Below, one piece after another: positions 1 to 8,203 of a stretch of DNA of 64,000 bases. The DNA is from Phytohabitans sp037414955 (GTDB taxonomy: Bacteria > Actinomycetota > Actinomycetes > Mycobacteriales > Micromonosporaceae): contig JBBEWH010000154.1 in assembly GCA_037414955.1 (NCBI GenBank), positions 1 through 64,000 on the forward strand. Reading direction: 5' to 3'. Made by a program: the position numbers and the translations under genes. Each line of letters begins with the position of its first letter. The stretch's first letter is position 1. Under the pieces are notes generated by a model that ran no database searches, was not told the DNA's origin, and was given only the letters and a program-made list of their open reading frames with translations.

Positions 1-50
1 CCCCCCACCAACCCGGCGCCCCACCCTCACCACCCCCCTCGGGGCCCCAC

Positions 51-63
51 GCCTTGATCATGG
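51..63. repeat. Half copy of the ~58-bp palindrome (type 1)
   Basis: These bases match the right-hand end of the palindrome found about 14 times in this window (GCCTTGATCATGG). The left arm is absent. It lies 17 bases 3' of the ROK regulator stop codon, the usual position for this element, so it is probably a decayed copy. Bases 1-50 are C-rich and show nothing else. Confidence 0.6.
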
Positions 64-80
64 AAGGCTCACGGGAGAGC

Positions 81-1328
81 TCACCCGGTCGGTTGGCGGA
101 GCAGCCAGGTGGTCGGGTGCTGCCGGATCTGGTCGATGGCGGTGAGGGCCGCGCCGATGACCGCGGCGTCCGGCCCGAGCTGGGCCGGCCGGATCGTGAT
201 CGGGGCCCAGGCGGCGGTCAGGACGCGCTGGTTGATTTCGGTCCGGACATTCGTGGTGAGCCAGGACGACAGCAGCGCGAAAGCGCCGCCGAGCAGCACG
301 GTGTCGATGTCGAGGATGTTGACCAGATCGGACAGCGCGATGCCGAGGGCGGTGCCGGCGGCGTCGAGGGCGGCCAGTGTGGCCGGGTCGCCGGCGTCCG
401 CGCGGGCCGTGGCGGCGGCGTCGGGGGTACCGTGCGGCGGCGCCGGCTCGTCGCTCAGGATCGCCCGCAGGCTGGCGTAGGTCTGGAGGCAGCCGCGCGA
501 GCCGCACGGACAGGGCTTCCCGTCGGGGTACACGGTGACGTGCCCGAGCTCGCCGCTCCAGCCGCGGGCGCCGCGCACGAGTCGCCCGTCCATGACGATG
601 CCGGCGCCGATGCCCAGGCCGCCGGAGACGTACACGAAGCTGTCGAGGGTGTTGTCGCTGGCGTAGAGCTCGCCGAGGGCGGCGAGGTTCGCCTCGTTGT
701 CGACCGCGATGTTGTCGACCGCGAGGGGCAGGCCGAGGTGCTGGGCGGCGCCGCGCAGCAGCGCGCCGGCGTCCACGTTGCGCCAGCCGAGGGCCGGTGC
801 GGACCGGACCAGGCCGGCGTCCACCGGCCCGGGTACGGCCAGGGTGGCCGTGACGACGGCGAGGTCCTCGGCGGCGGTGGCGTCGATGGCCGCGCCGGCC
901 ATCCGGGCCAGCGCGGCCAGCACGGCGGGCGCGCTCTGGTCGCCGTAGGTGGACGGGGCGAAGGCCAGGTGGCGCACCGTGCCGGTGAGGTCGACGACGC
1001 ACGCGGCCAGGCCGTCGGAGCGGATGTCGAGGCCCAGCCCGGCCGGTCCCTTGTCGGAGACGGTCAGGCCCACCCGGGGCCGGCCGGCGCGGCCGTCGTG
1101 AGTGCGGCCGGACTCGGTGACGAGCCGGCCGGCGAGCAACTCGTCGACGATACGGCTGATGGTCGGGCGGGTCAGGCCGGTGCCGGTGGCCAACTCGGTG
1201 CGCGAGATGGGCGCCGCGGCGGCGAGGATGTGCCGGAAGACCAGCTCGAGGTTGAGGCTGCGCAGGCCCTCCTGGCGGACCGGTTCGGCGGGTTCCCGCG
1301 GGCTGCTGGGCCGGACGTACGACGTCAT
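81..1328 (-). CDS. ROK-family transcriptional regulator
   Basis: A 415-residue sugar-responsive repressor or activator. The N-terminus (about residues 25-75) is a winged helix-turn-helix (SRTELATGTGLTRPTISRI), followed by a ROK sugar-binding domain. It keeps the GELGH motif at 259-263 and the zinc motif CPCGSRGC at 273-280, both typical of NagC/XylR-like regulators. The ATG overlaps the stop of the upstream DUF6807 gene as ATGA, so translation is probably coupled. As the last gene of the sugar-uptake operon, it probably controls that operon and perhaps the divergent pectate lyase. The inducer cannot be read from the sequence. It is a regulator rather than a kinase because of the N-terminal HTH. 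Confidence 0.88.
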   Translation of the reverse strand: MTSYVRPSSPREPAEPVRQEGLRSLNLELVFRHILAAAAPISRTELATGTGLTRPTISRIVDELLAGRLVTESGRTHDGRAGRPRVGLTVSDKGPAGLGLDIRSDGLAACVVDLTGTVRHLAFAPSTYGDQSAPAVLAALARMAGAAIDATAAEDLAVVTATLAVPGPVDAGLVRSAPALGWRNVDAGALLRGAAQHLGLPLAVDNIAVDNEANLAALGELYASDNTLDSFVYVSGGLGIGAGIVMDGRLVRGARGWSGELGHVTVYPDGKPCPCGSRGCLQTYASLRAILSDEPAPPHGTPDAAATARADAGDPATLAALDAAGTALGIALSDLVNILDIDTVLLGGAFALLSSWLTTNVRTEINQRVLTAAWAPITIRPAQLGPDAAVIGAALTAIDQIRQHPTTWLLRQPTG

Positions 1329-2230
1329 GACCGCCGCCGGGCGACGGCGGCGAGGTCGGCGGCCGCCGCCGCGGACAGGACACCGTCGGCGACGACGGCG
1401 ATCACCCGCCGGGCGACCGTCTGGTCCGGCGCGAGCACCAGCGGCTCGTCCCAGGTGAGCGAGGAACCGACGCCCAGGTAGTCGCGGGCGCGGACGAACC
1501 ACCGGTCCCGCGCGGTGCTCTCGTCTCCCGGTACGAACAGCATGCTCCAGGCGCTGCCGGTGACCGCGACCCAGGCCGCGATCGCGCCGTGGACGGCGCG
1601 CACGTCTGGCCCGCTGGGGCCGAACACCTGGGCGTCGGCGACCGTCGGACCGCGCCAGAAGAATCCGCCGTACCCGGCACCGGCGCGGCCGTGCGCGGCC
1701 GGGCTGCGGATCGGCAGCGGCCGGTCGAGCGCGTTGGTGAGCTGGGTGCGGACGCTCAACGCCCACGCCGTCTCGCCGACCCGCCAACAGCTGATCGTCC
1801 GCTGCTCGCGCAGCAGGGTGGTGCGGTGGGCGTCGGTCCAGTGCAGCGCGTGGGACAGCTCGGTGTCGGTGTGGCGGACCCACCGCCGGTGCAGCTGGGT
1901 GCCGTGGTTGTCGAGCCAGGCCGGGCCGTGGCCGGCGATGAAGGTGCGCCCGCCCCAGAAGTTACGCCCGTCGACGTCCGGTGCCGCGACGCTGATGCCG
2001 AACTGGTGCGGGTGCGAGTCCGGCGCGGCGTCGGTCACGGTGCGGCCGGCCAGCGTGCGCACCGGATGCAGGTACGGCCGGGGCGAGCTGCCGAGCGGCA
2101 CGTCCGGCTGCCACACGTAGCGCGCGACGTCGTGCCCGTCGAGGCGCAGCACCGCGCTGCCGGACGGCTGCTCGACGACCAGGGACCGCGGCCCGCCGGG
2201 ACCTGCCATCGTTGCCTCGCCGCCTCTCAT
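1325..2230 (-). CDS. DUF6807 (PmoA-like) family protein
   Basis: About 301 residues. Family-like features are a YLHPVRTLAG stretch, SHPHQFGISVAAPDVDG, FWGGRTF and GYGGFFWRGP. Such proteins are often labelled PmoA/methane oxygenase from weak similarity. In actinobacteria they sit in sugar-utilisation operons beside Gfo/Idh/MocA dehydrogenases, and their activity is unproven. There is no signal peptide. The chosen ATG at 2230 overlaps the upstream stop as ATGA; a second in-frame ATG lies at 2209 with a GGCGGCGAGG-like stretch before it. It is a diverged paralogue of the next gene upstream, so the pair looks like a tandem duplication. Confidence 0.75.
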   Translation of the reverse strand: MRGGEATMAGPGGPRSLVVEQPSGSAVLRLDGHDVARYVWQPDVPLGSSPRPYLHPVRTLAGRTVTDAAPDSHPHQFGISVAAPDVDGRNFWGGRTFIAGHGPAWLDNHGTQLHRRWVRHTDTELSHALHWTDAHRTTLLREQRTISCWRVGETAWALSVRTQLTNALDRPLPIRSPAAHGRAGAGYGGFFWRGPTVADAQVFGPSGPDVRAVHGAIAAWVAVTGSAWSMLFVPGDESTARDRWFVRARDYLGVGSSLTWDEPLVLAPDQTVARRVIAVVADGVLSAAAAADLAAVARRRS

Positions 2231-3237
2231 CGACCGGCCTCCGCGCCCGCCAGGACCGCGCTCGCGAGGACCGTGCCGGCGAGGTCGGCGGCCTGACGGG
2301 AGCGTAGCCTGCCGTCCGCGACCACGGTGACGATACGGCGCCGCACGCGCGCGCCCGCGCCGACCACCAGCGGCTGGTTCCAGGCCAGCGACGAACCCAC
2401 GCCGGCATAGTCGCGGCTGCGCACGAACCACAGGTCGGCGCGGTCCGGCGGCCCGACCGGGATGAAGATCAACGTCCAGGGGCCGGTGCTGGCGCCGGTC
2501 AGCGCCAGCCACGCGGACCGCTGGCCGTGCAGGTGCCGCTCCCCGGTGCCGCTGGCGCCCAGCACGTGGACGCGCCGCTCGCCGCGGCGGGCGCGCCAGA
2601 AGAAGCCGCCGTACCCGGCGCCGGAACGGCCGTTCGTCGCCGGGCTGGCGAAGGTCAGCGGTCCCGCGGTCACGTTCGTCAGCGCGAACTCGAAGTCCAG
2701 CGCCCACGCCCCGGCACCGACCGCCAGCGCGGCGATGCGGCGGCGTTCGCGCAACAGGTCGGTGCCGTCCGGGCCGATCCAGCGCAGGTCGTGGGTCAGA
2801 GTGGTGCTGGTCCGGCCGGTCCAGTCGTGATGCCGCTGGGTGCCGTGGTTCGGCAGGGGCACCGAGCCGCGACCGCGCACGAACGTGCGCCCGCCCCAGA
2901 AGTTGGCCCCGCCGACGTCGGCGACGGCGACGCTGACGCCGAGGTGGTGCGGGTGGTCGGCGGGCATGAGCTCGGTGACCTCGGTACCGGACGGGGTGCG
3001 CACCGGGTGCAGGTAGGGCCGCGGCGCGACGGTGGCGGGCAGCTCGGGCCGCCAGACGTAGTCGGCGACCGCGCGCCCGTCCAGCCGGAGGCGGTGCGTC
3101 ATGGCGCTGTGGGTCATGACGTCGTGGGTCATGACGTCGTGGGTCATGGCGTCGTGGGTCATGGCGTCGTGGGTCATGGCGTCTTTGGTCATGGCGTCAT
3201 GGGTGGTGCGATCGTGGGTCATGGCGTCGTGGGTCAT
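2227..3237 (-). CDS. DUF6807 (PmoA-like) protein with MTHDx pentapeptide-repeat N-terminus
   Basis: 336 residues from an ATG that overlaps the GH43 stop codon as ATGA. The body (RPYLHPVRTPSG, DHPHHLGVSVAVADVGG, FWGGRTF, GYGGFFWRAR) parallels the downstream DUF6807 gene. The first 50 residues are ten copies of MTHDx, nine of them beginning with Met, encoded by a 15-base tandem repeat. The homology to the sister protein starts only after the repeat (RLRLDGRAVADYVW), so the repeat is probably an added, variable leader. Each repeat ATG is a possible start, so the real N-terminus could be any of several. Function is as uncertain as for its paralogue. Confidence 0.75.
   Translation of the reverse strand: MTHDAMTHDRTTHDAMTKDAMTHDAMTHDAMTHDVMTHDVMTHSAMTHRLRLDGRAVADYVWRPELPATVAPRPYLHPVRTPSGTEVTELMPADHPHHLGVSVAVADVGGANFWGGRTFVRGRGSVPLPNHGTQRHHDWTGRTSTTLTHDLRWIGPDGTDLLRERRRIAALAVGAGAWALDFEFALTNVTAGPLTFASPATNGRSGAGYGGFFWRARRGERRVHVLGASGTGERHLHGQRSAWLALTGASTGPWTLIFIPVGPPDRADLWFVRSRDYAGVGSSLAWNQPLVVGAGARVRRRIVTVVADGRLRSRQAADLAGTVLASAVLAGAEAGR
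3088..3237 (-). repeat. 15-bp tandem repeat encoding MTHDx, ten units
   Basis: Ten contiguous 15-base units (ATGACSCACGACGYC type on the minus strand) form the first 150 bases of the DUF6807 gene. Deviations are ACG for ATG in unit 3, AAA for CAC in unit 4, and AGC or CGC for GAC in units 9-10. The unit length preserves frame, so copy number can change without a frameshift. Confidence 0.9.
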
Positions 3238-4994
3238 CCGGTGATCCGCGGCGCTGAGAAGTCCGCCGCGCCGCTGGGGCCGGTCGCGAAGATCCCGAGG
3301 GTGGCGCCGACCCACCGCCCCGGGGTCGCGGCGAACGGCGGTCCGACCGGTTCGGTGCCGGCGCGGAACTGGCACGTCCCGTCCGGGTGCACGTCAACGC
3401 CAAGGATCACCGCCACGGTCGCCCCTTGGTCGGACGGCGCGGGCGTCCCCTCGCCGGACGACGCGGGCGTGCTGTCGTCGGACGACGCAGTCGCGCCGCC
3501 GCTGGACGACGCGGTCGCGCCGTCGTCGAGCGGCAGCGTTTCGAGCGGTGCGGTTTCGAGCGGTGCGGTTTCGAGCGGTGCGGGTTCGAGCGGCACGGCG
3601 ACGGGTGGTGCCGCGTCCACTTCGGACTCCCCAGCGGCGGCCGTGCGGTGCACCAGCACCGCGCCGTCCACGGTGCGGACCACGCCGATCCAGGCGTAGG
3701 TGGCGCCGAGGACGGTCAGCCCGGCCCGGGCGCCGACGGCCGCACCGGTCAGGCGCAGCGTGACGGTCGCGCGGAACTTGTCCGCCGGCAGCCGCCAACC
3801 GAGCACGTTGGGCAGTTGGCGCAGGTCGCCGCCGTCGGCCGGCACGCACGCCAGCCGCAGGCCGCCGCCGGGCCGCGGTGCCGACCAGCCGGGCCGCGGG
3901 TTCGCCGCCCAGGTCCACTGGAGACCCGGCTCACCGGCGAAGCCGGCTCCCCCGTCGAGACCCGCGAGACCCGCGGTACCGGCCGGCCATGCGGGACTGG
4001 CGTCGTCCGTCTTGGGCGTGCTGCGCGGAGGCGCGGCACGCACCCTGGGTCGGGCATGACCGGGTACCGGTTCCCCGGTGCCGCCGCGCCCCTGCGCACC
4101 GATCCCGGGCCACTCCCCCGCCCGCCACCGCATCGGCTGCAGGTGCACCACCCGCCCGAAGGGGCCCCGGTCCTGGAAGTGCAGGAACCAGTCCTCCCCC
4201 GCCGCGGTGGTGACCCAGGCGCCCTGGTGCGGCCCGTTGACCGGGGTGGCACCCTGGGCGAGCACGATGCGGTCCTCGTACGGCCCGAAGACGTCCCGGG
4301 ACCGGAAGACCGACTGCCAGCCGGTGGCGACCCCGCCGGCCGGAGCGAAGATCCAGTACCAGCCGTCCCGGCGGTACCACTTCGGACCTTCGAGCGTGCG
4401 GTACCCCGGCAGCGCGTCACCGTCGACGACGACGCGGCCCTCGTCGAGCACCTCGGTCCCGTCGGGGCTCATCCGGTGGGCGGTGAGCCGGTTGTTGAAG
4501 CCGGCGCGGCTCTTGGCCCAGGCGTGCACCAGGTAGGCCGAGCCGTCCCCGTCCCACAGTGGACACGGGTCGATGAGGCCGCGCCCGCCCTTGAGCAGCC
4601 GGGGCCGGCTCCACGGGCCCGCCGGATCGGTGGCGGTGACCACGAAGATGCCCCGGTCCGGGTCCGGGTAGAAGATCCAGAACCGGCCGTCGTGGTGCCG
4701 GACGGCCGGGGCCCACACCCCGCAGCCGGGTCGCGGCGTGCGGAAGTCCTCTTCCGGCTCCAGCCGCGCCAGCGCGTGGCCGATGACCGACCAGGCGACC
4801 AGATCGCGACTGTGCAGGATGGGCAACCCGGGTACCCGGTGGAAGCTGGAGGCGACGAGATAGAAGTCGTCACCCACCCGGATCACGTCGGGATCCGACC
4901 AATCCGCGTTGAGCACCGGGTTGGTATACCCACCGCCCGCAAGGAAGGGCCCCTTGTTATCGCTTTCCGCATATAAAGGGTCCCTTCCTAACAT
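3234..4994 (-). CDS. Glycoside hydrolase family 43 (xylosidase/arabinofuranosidase type)
   Basis: 586 residues, no signal peptide, so likely cytoplasmic and acting on imported oligosaccharides. The five-bladed propeller starts at YTNPVLNADWSDPDVIRV, which carries the general-base Asp. The Asp in LIDPCPLWDGDGSAYLVHAW matches the pKa modulator and the Glu in TLEGPKWY the general acid. The C-terminal half resembles the concanavalin-like domain of GH43 beta-xylosidases. It is interrupted at about 467-523 by low-complexity PLETA and Ser/Thr/Asp-rich sequence. The start shares one base (TGATG) with the dehydrogenase stop. Residues 1-22 are encoded by an intergenic-type palindrome (4942-4990) and are probably not ancestral. 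Substrate specificity within GH43 cannot be assigned. Confidence 0.85.
   Translation of the reverse strand: MLGRDPLYAESDNKGPFLAGGGYTNPVLNADWSDPDVIRVGDDFYLVASSFHRVPGLPILHSRDLVAWSVIGHALARLEPEEDFRTPRPGCGVWAPAVRHHDGRFWIFYPDPDRGIFVVTATDPAGPWSRPRLLKGGRGLIDPCPLWDGDGSAYLVHAWAKSRAGFNNRLTAHRMSPDGTEVLDEGRVVVDGDALPGYRTLEGPKWYRRDGWYWIFAPAGGVATGWQSVFRSRDVFGPYEDRIVLAQGATPVNGPHQGAWVTTAAGEDWFLHFQDRGPFGRVVHLQPMRWRAGEWPGIGAQGRGGTGEPVPGHARPRVRAAPPRSTPKTDDASPAWPAGTAGLAGLDGGAGFAGEPGLQWTWAANPRPGWSAPRPGGGLRLACVPADGGDLRQLPNVLGWRLPADKFRATVTLRLTGAAVGARAGLTVLGATYAWIGVVRTVDGAVLVHRTAAAGESEVDAAPPVAVPLEPAPLETAPLETAPLETLPLDDGATASSSGGATASSDDSTPASSGEGTPAPSDQGATVAVILGVDVHPDGTCQFRAGTEPVGPPFAATPGRWVGATLGIFATGPSGAADFSAPRITG
3538..3597 (-). 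repeat. 15-bp tandem repeat inside the GH43 gene, four units
   Basis: Three identical units GTTTCGAGCGGTGCG and one diverged unit, on the plus strand. They encode the PLETA repeats inside the C-terminal domain of the GH43 protein. The period is a multiple of three, as in the other in-frame minisatellites of this window. Confidence 0.85.
4942..4990. repeat. Imperfect palindrome of the AAGGGGCCCTT type overlapping a gene start
   Basis: Left arm 4942-4963 (AGGAAGGGCCCCTTGTTATC...) and right arm 4969-4990 (...AAAGGGTCCCTTCCTA) pair with four mismatches around a 5-base loop. I recall similar AAGGGGCCCTT palindromes as dispersed intergenic repeats in Micromonospora relatives. Here the element lies wholly inside codons 2-18 of the GH43 gene. 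Confidence 0.7.
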
Positions 4995-6334
4995 CAGGCT
5001 TCTCCCTGTGCGAGTGGCTGGGGGCGGTCCGGTGTGGACAACGCGGTCGGGTCCATCAGATCGGCCAAGGGGATCGCCTGGCCGGTGCGTAGCGACTCGT
5101 TGCCGGCGATGCCGACGAGCACGCTGGCGGCGCCGTCGGCGTACCCGGCCTGCCGCTGCAGCGGGTCGCCGGCCGGGCCGCGGAACACGTCGTCGAGCAG
5201 CATCGCGTCGCCGCCGCCGTGGCCGCCGCGGCCGGCCGGGATCGGTACCTCCTGGGCCGGTTCCCAATGCCGTTGCAGTAGCAACCGCGCGCCGCGCGGG
5301 CGCAGCGGCGCTTCCGCGCCGTCGGAGGCGCCGCCCGGGGGCGCGACGGCGCCGCGCTCGACGACGTCCAGCTCGATCCGTCCCGCGGTGCCGTTGACCG
5401 CGACCCGGTACCCCTCCCAGGGGCTGTGCGCGTGCAGCGTGTACGCCATCGAGGCGCCGCGCCGGTAGCCGACCACGGCGCTGAGGTTGTCCTCGATCGT
5501 GATGCCGCCGGAGAACACGTCCCGGTCCCGGATGTACCCGTCCAGGTGCTCGCCGGCGTGGTACAACTCGCGCAGCGTGTCGTCGGCGGTGATGTCCAGA
5601 CCGAACGGGTCGTCCGGGGCCACGGCGTCCCGGCTGCGCTCCGGGCGCGGCTCCAGCCCGCGGCGGCGGGCGTTGTCCGCGCCGTAGAACCGCAGTCCGC
5701 CGCGCGCGAACACCACCTCGGGCCGGTCGGCCAGCCACCAGTTGACGAGGTCGAAGTGGTGGCTGGCCTTGTGCACCAGCAGGCCGCCGGACGTGGCCTT
5801 GTCGCGGTGCCAGCGCCGGAAGTAGTCGGCGCCATGCACGGTGTCCAGGCACCACTCGAACGCCACCGACGTGACCTCGCCGATCGCGCCGTCCGCGATG
5901 AGCCGGCGGACCAGGGTGTTGCGCGGCGAGTAGCGGTAGTTGAACGTCACGGTCAGCCGTCCCGCGCCGGTGGCGAGCGCGTCCCGGATCTGCCGCAGGC
6001 CGGCGAGGTCGGTCGTCATGGGCTTCTCCACGACCACGTCCGCGCCCTGCCGCAGGGCGGCGCTGACGTACCCGGCATGGGTGGCGTCCGGCGAGGTCAC
6101 GACGACCACGTCCGGGCGTTCCCGCGCCAGCAGCGCGTCGAAGTCGGCGGCCGGATAGTGCGCCACCCGCAGGTCCGGCCGGGCCGCCGCGACGAGCCGG
6201 TCGTGGTACGCCATGCGCACCTCGTTCGGGTCGCACAGCGCCACCGGGTACCCGGCGTCGGCGTGCGTGCGCAGCAACGCCTCCAGGTACATCCGGGCCC
6301 GCGAGCCGGTGCCGACGAACGCGTACCGCCTCAT
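4994..6334 (-). CDS. Gfo/Idh/MocA-family NAD(P)-dependent dehydrogenase
   Basis: 446 residues. The Rossmann fold begins MRRYAFVGTGSRARMY (GxGxxx). The family EKP motif follows in VVVEKPMTTDL, where the Lys is catalytic, and the beta-sheet substrate domain follows with ADYFRRWHRDK. These enzymes oxidise or epimerise sugars and inositols with NAD(P). Its position between the permeases and GH43 points to intracellular processing of an imported sugar. It is 16 bases downstream of the permease stop. The start codon sits inside a 17-base direct duplication (6328-6344 and 6348-6364) that also spans the permease stop, so both gene ends share the sequence CTCAARTGAGGC on the minus strand. Confidence 0.86.
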   Translation of the reverse strand: MRRYAFVGTGSRARMYLEALLRTHADAGYPVALCDPNEVRMAYHDRLVAAARPDLRVAHYPAADFDALLARERPDVVVVTSPDATHAGYVSAALRQGADVVVEKPMTTDLAGLRQIRDALATGAGRLTVTFNYRYSPRNTLVRRLIADGAIGEVTSVAFEWCLDTVHGADYFRRWHRDKATSGGLLVHKASHHFDLVNWWLADRPEVVFARGGLRFYGADNARRRGLEPRPERSRDAVAPDDPFGLDITADDTLRELYHAGEHLDGYIRDRDVFSGGITIEDNLSAVVGYRRGASMAYTLHAHSPWEGYRVAVNGTAGRIELDVVERGAVAPPGGASDGAEAPLRPRGARLLLQRHWEPAQEVPIPAGRGGHGGGDAMLLDDVFRGPAGDPLQRQAGYADGAASVLVGIAGNESLRTGQAIPLADLMDPTALSTPDRPQPLAQGEA

Positions 6335-6350
6335 TTGAGCCCCGCCTGCC

Positions 6351-7244
6351 TCACTTGAGCCCCGTTGTCGCGATGCCCTTGACCAGATACTTCTGGCCGG
6401 CGATGAAGAACCCGATCACCGGGGCCAGGGACAGGAACGACATGGCGAACATCTGCCCCCACTGGGACTGCCCTTCGGAGTCGATGAACTGCCGCAGCGC
6501 CAGCGGCACCGTGTACAGCTCCGAATCGGTGAGATAGATGAGCGGCGCGAAGAACTCGTTCCACACCGAGATGAACGTGAAGATCGCCGTCGTGGCGAAC
6601 GCCGGCATGCACAGCGGCATGATGACGCTCCAAAATGTACGGAACGGGCCGCAGCCGTCGATCCGCGCGGCGTCGTCGAGCTCCCGCGGCAGGGAGCGCA
6701 TGAACTGCACCATGAGGAAGATGTAGAACGCGTTGGTGGCCAGGAAGTTCGGCACCAGCAGCGGGTAGTACGTGTTGATCCAGTCCAGCTTGGCGAACAC
6801 GATGTACTGCGGCACGAGCAGCACGTGGCCGGGCAGCATCATGGTGCCGAGCATGAGGGCGAAGAAGAGCCTGCGGCCGGTGAAGTTCAGCCGCGCGAAG
6901 CCGTACGCGGCCAGCGAGCAGGACACCAGGTTCCCGATGATGCTCAACACCACGATGACCAACGAATTGACCATGTAGACGGTGAACGGGTGCTCCAGCG
7001 CCGTCCAGCCGTCGGGGTAGTTGCTCAGGCTCCACTCGGCCGGCCACAGCGACAGGTCGGTGAAGATGAGCCGGTTGGGCTTGACCGAGCTGGAGATCAT
7101 CCACAACAGCGGATACATCATGACCGCACCGACCACGCACAGCAGCACATGCCGGAGGAAGCGGGACCGGCGCGTGCTGCTCGCGCGTTCGAGGTAGCTG
7201 TCCTCGTCCGGGCGGGCGCGCGTGGCCGGGGTGAAGATCGACAT
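6351..7244 (-). CDS. Carbohydrate ABC transporter permease, MalG type
   Basis: 297 residues with six predicted membrane spans, the first at about 30-50 (FLRHVLLCVVGAVMMYPLLW). The cytoplasmic EAA loop that contacts the ATPase is visible as ELDDAARIDGCGPFRTFW. It pairs with the MalF-type permease whose stop is 8 bases upstream of this start. No ATPase gene lies in the operon. That is common in actinobacteria, where a shared MsiK-type ATPase is encoded elsewhere. It imports a mono- or oligosaccharide, likely derived from plant cell wall judging by the neighbours. Confidence 0.9.
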   Translation of the reverse strand: MSIFTPATRARPDEDSYLERASSTRRSRFLRHVLLCVVGAVMMYPLLWMISSSVKPNRLIFTDLSLWPAEWSLSNYPDGWTALEHPFTVYMVNSLVIVVLSIIGNLVSCSLAAYGFARLNFTGRRLFFALMLGTMMLPGHVLLVPQYIVFAKLDWINTYYPLLVPNFLATNAFYIFLMVQFMRSLPRELDDAARIDGCGPFRTFWSVIMPLCMPAFATTAIFTFISVWNEFFAPLIYLTDSELYTVPLALRQFIDSEGQSQWGQMFAMSFLSLAPVIGFFIAGQKYLVKGIATTGLK

Positions 7245-7252
7245 GGGTGACC

Positions 7253-8203
7253 TCAGTTGTCGTAGAAGACCCAGTACTTGGCGGCCAGGAAGTTGAGCGC
7301 CGTGAACGCCGCGATGATCACCAGCAGCACCCAGGCCATGGCCGCGGCGTAGCCCATGTTGAACTGGGAGAAGCCCTGCTGGTACAGGTACAGGTTGTAG
7401 AACAGGGTGGAGTTCGCCGGTCCGCCGGTGCCGCGGCTCATGACGAACCCCTGGGTGAACGTCTGGAACGACGAGATCATCGACTGGATCAGGTTGAAGA
7501 AGATGATCGGGCTCAGCAGTGGCAGCGTGATCGAGCGGAACTGGCGCCACCGCGACGCGCCGTCCGTGGCCGCGGCCTCGTAGTACATGGTGGGGATCTG
7601 CCGCAGCCCGGCCAGGAAGATCACCATCGGCGACCCGAACGTCCAGATGTGCAGGATGATCAGCGTGGTGAGCGCGTAGTCCGGATCGGACGTCCACCCT
7701 GGACCGTCGATGCCGAGCCACCCGAGCGAAGCGTTGACGATGCCGTCGAGGCCGAAGATGTACTTCCACAGCAGGACCACGGCGACGCTGCCGCCGAGCA
7801 ACGACGGCAGGTAGAAGACGGCCCGATAGAAGGGCAGGCCCTTGATGCCGCGGTTGAGCAGCATCGCCACGCCGAGCGCCACCAGCAGCGACAGCGGCAC
7901 CGACACGAACGTGTAGACGAAGGTGACCTTCAACGACTGGTGGAGGATCGGGTCGCGGAGCATCTCCCGGAAGTTCTCCAGGCCGCTCCACTGTGGCGCG
8001 TTCAGCAGGTTGTAGTCGGTGAAGGCCAGGTAGAGCGACGCGAAGAACGGGATGATCGTGAAGAGCATCCCGATGAACCAGGGCAGCAGGAAGAGGTACC
8101 CGGCCCGGTCCTTGCGCCGCTTGGGGCGCCGCCGCGGCGCTGGCCGGACCGGAATGGCCGGGTCCGCGCGTACGGCGGACCCGGCCGGCGACACCGTCGT
8201 CAC
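7253..8203 (-). CDS. Carbohydrate ABC transporter permease, MalF type
   Basis: 316 residues from a GTG that overlaps the binding-protein stop as GTGA. A basic cytoplasmic N-terminus (RRRPKRRKDR) precedes six membrane spans starting at GYLFLLPWFIGMLFTIIPFF. The EAA loop is YYEAAATDGASRWRQFRSI. It forms the transmembrane channel with the MalG-type partner. The GTG is preferred over upstream in-frame starts because those would bury the start deep in the binding-protein gene. Confidence 0.9.
   Translation of the reverse strand: MTTVSPAGSAVRADPAIPVRPAPRRRPKRRKDRAGYLFLLPWFIGMLFTIIPFFASLYLAFTDYNLLNAPQWSGLENFREMLRDPILHQSLKVTFVYTFVSVPLSLLVALGVAMLLNRGIKGLPFYRAVFYLPSLLGGSVAVVLLWKYIFGLDGIVNASLGWLGIDGPGWTSDPDYALTTLIILHIWTFGSPMVIFLAGLRQIPTMYYEAAATDGASRWRQFRSITLPLLSPIIFFNLIQSMISSFQTFTQGFVMSRGTGGPANSTLFYNLYLYQQGFSQFNMGYAAAMAWVLLVIIAAFTALNFLAAKYWVFYDN

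Noticed and set aside
54..1481. Long plus-strand frame opposite the ROK regulator
   Set aside because: Same reason: no recognisable motif, biased composition, and a complete ROK protein on the other strand.
1325..3237. Methane monooxygenase subunit (PmoA) as suggested by the usual annotation of DUF6807
   Set aside because: No membrane spans or copper-site motifs of particulate methane monooxygenase are visible, and the context is sugar utilisation.
2527..3699. Plus-strand frame containing VGHGVVGHG repeats
   Set aside because: It is the complementary reading of the MTHDx minisatellite and has no support from start, ribosome site or domain.
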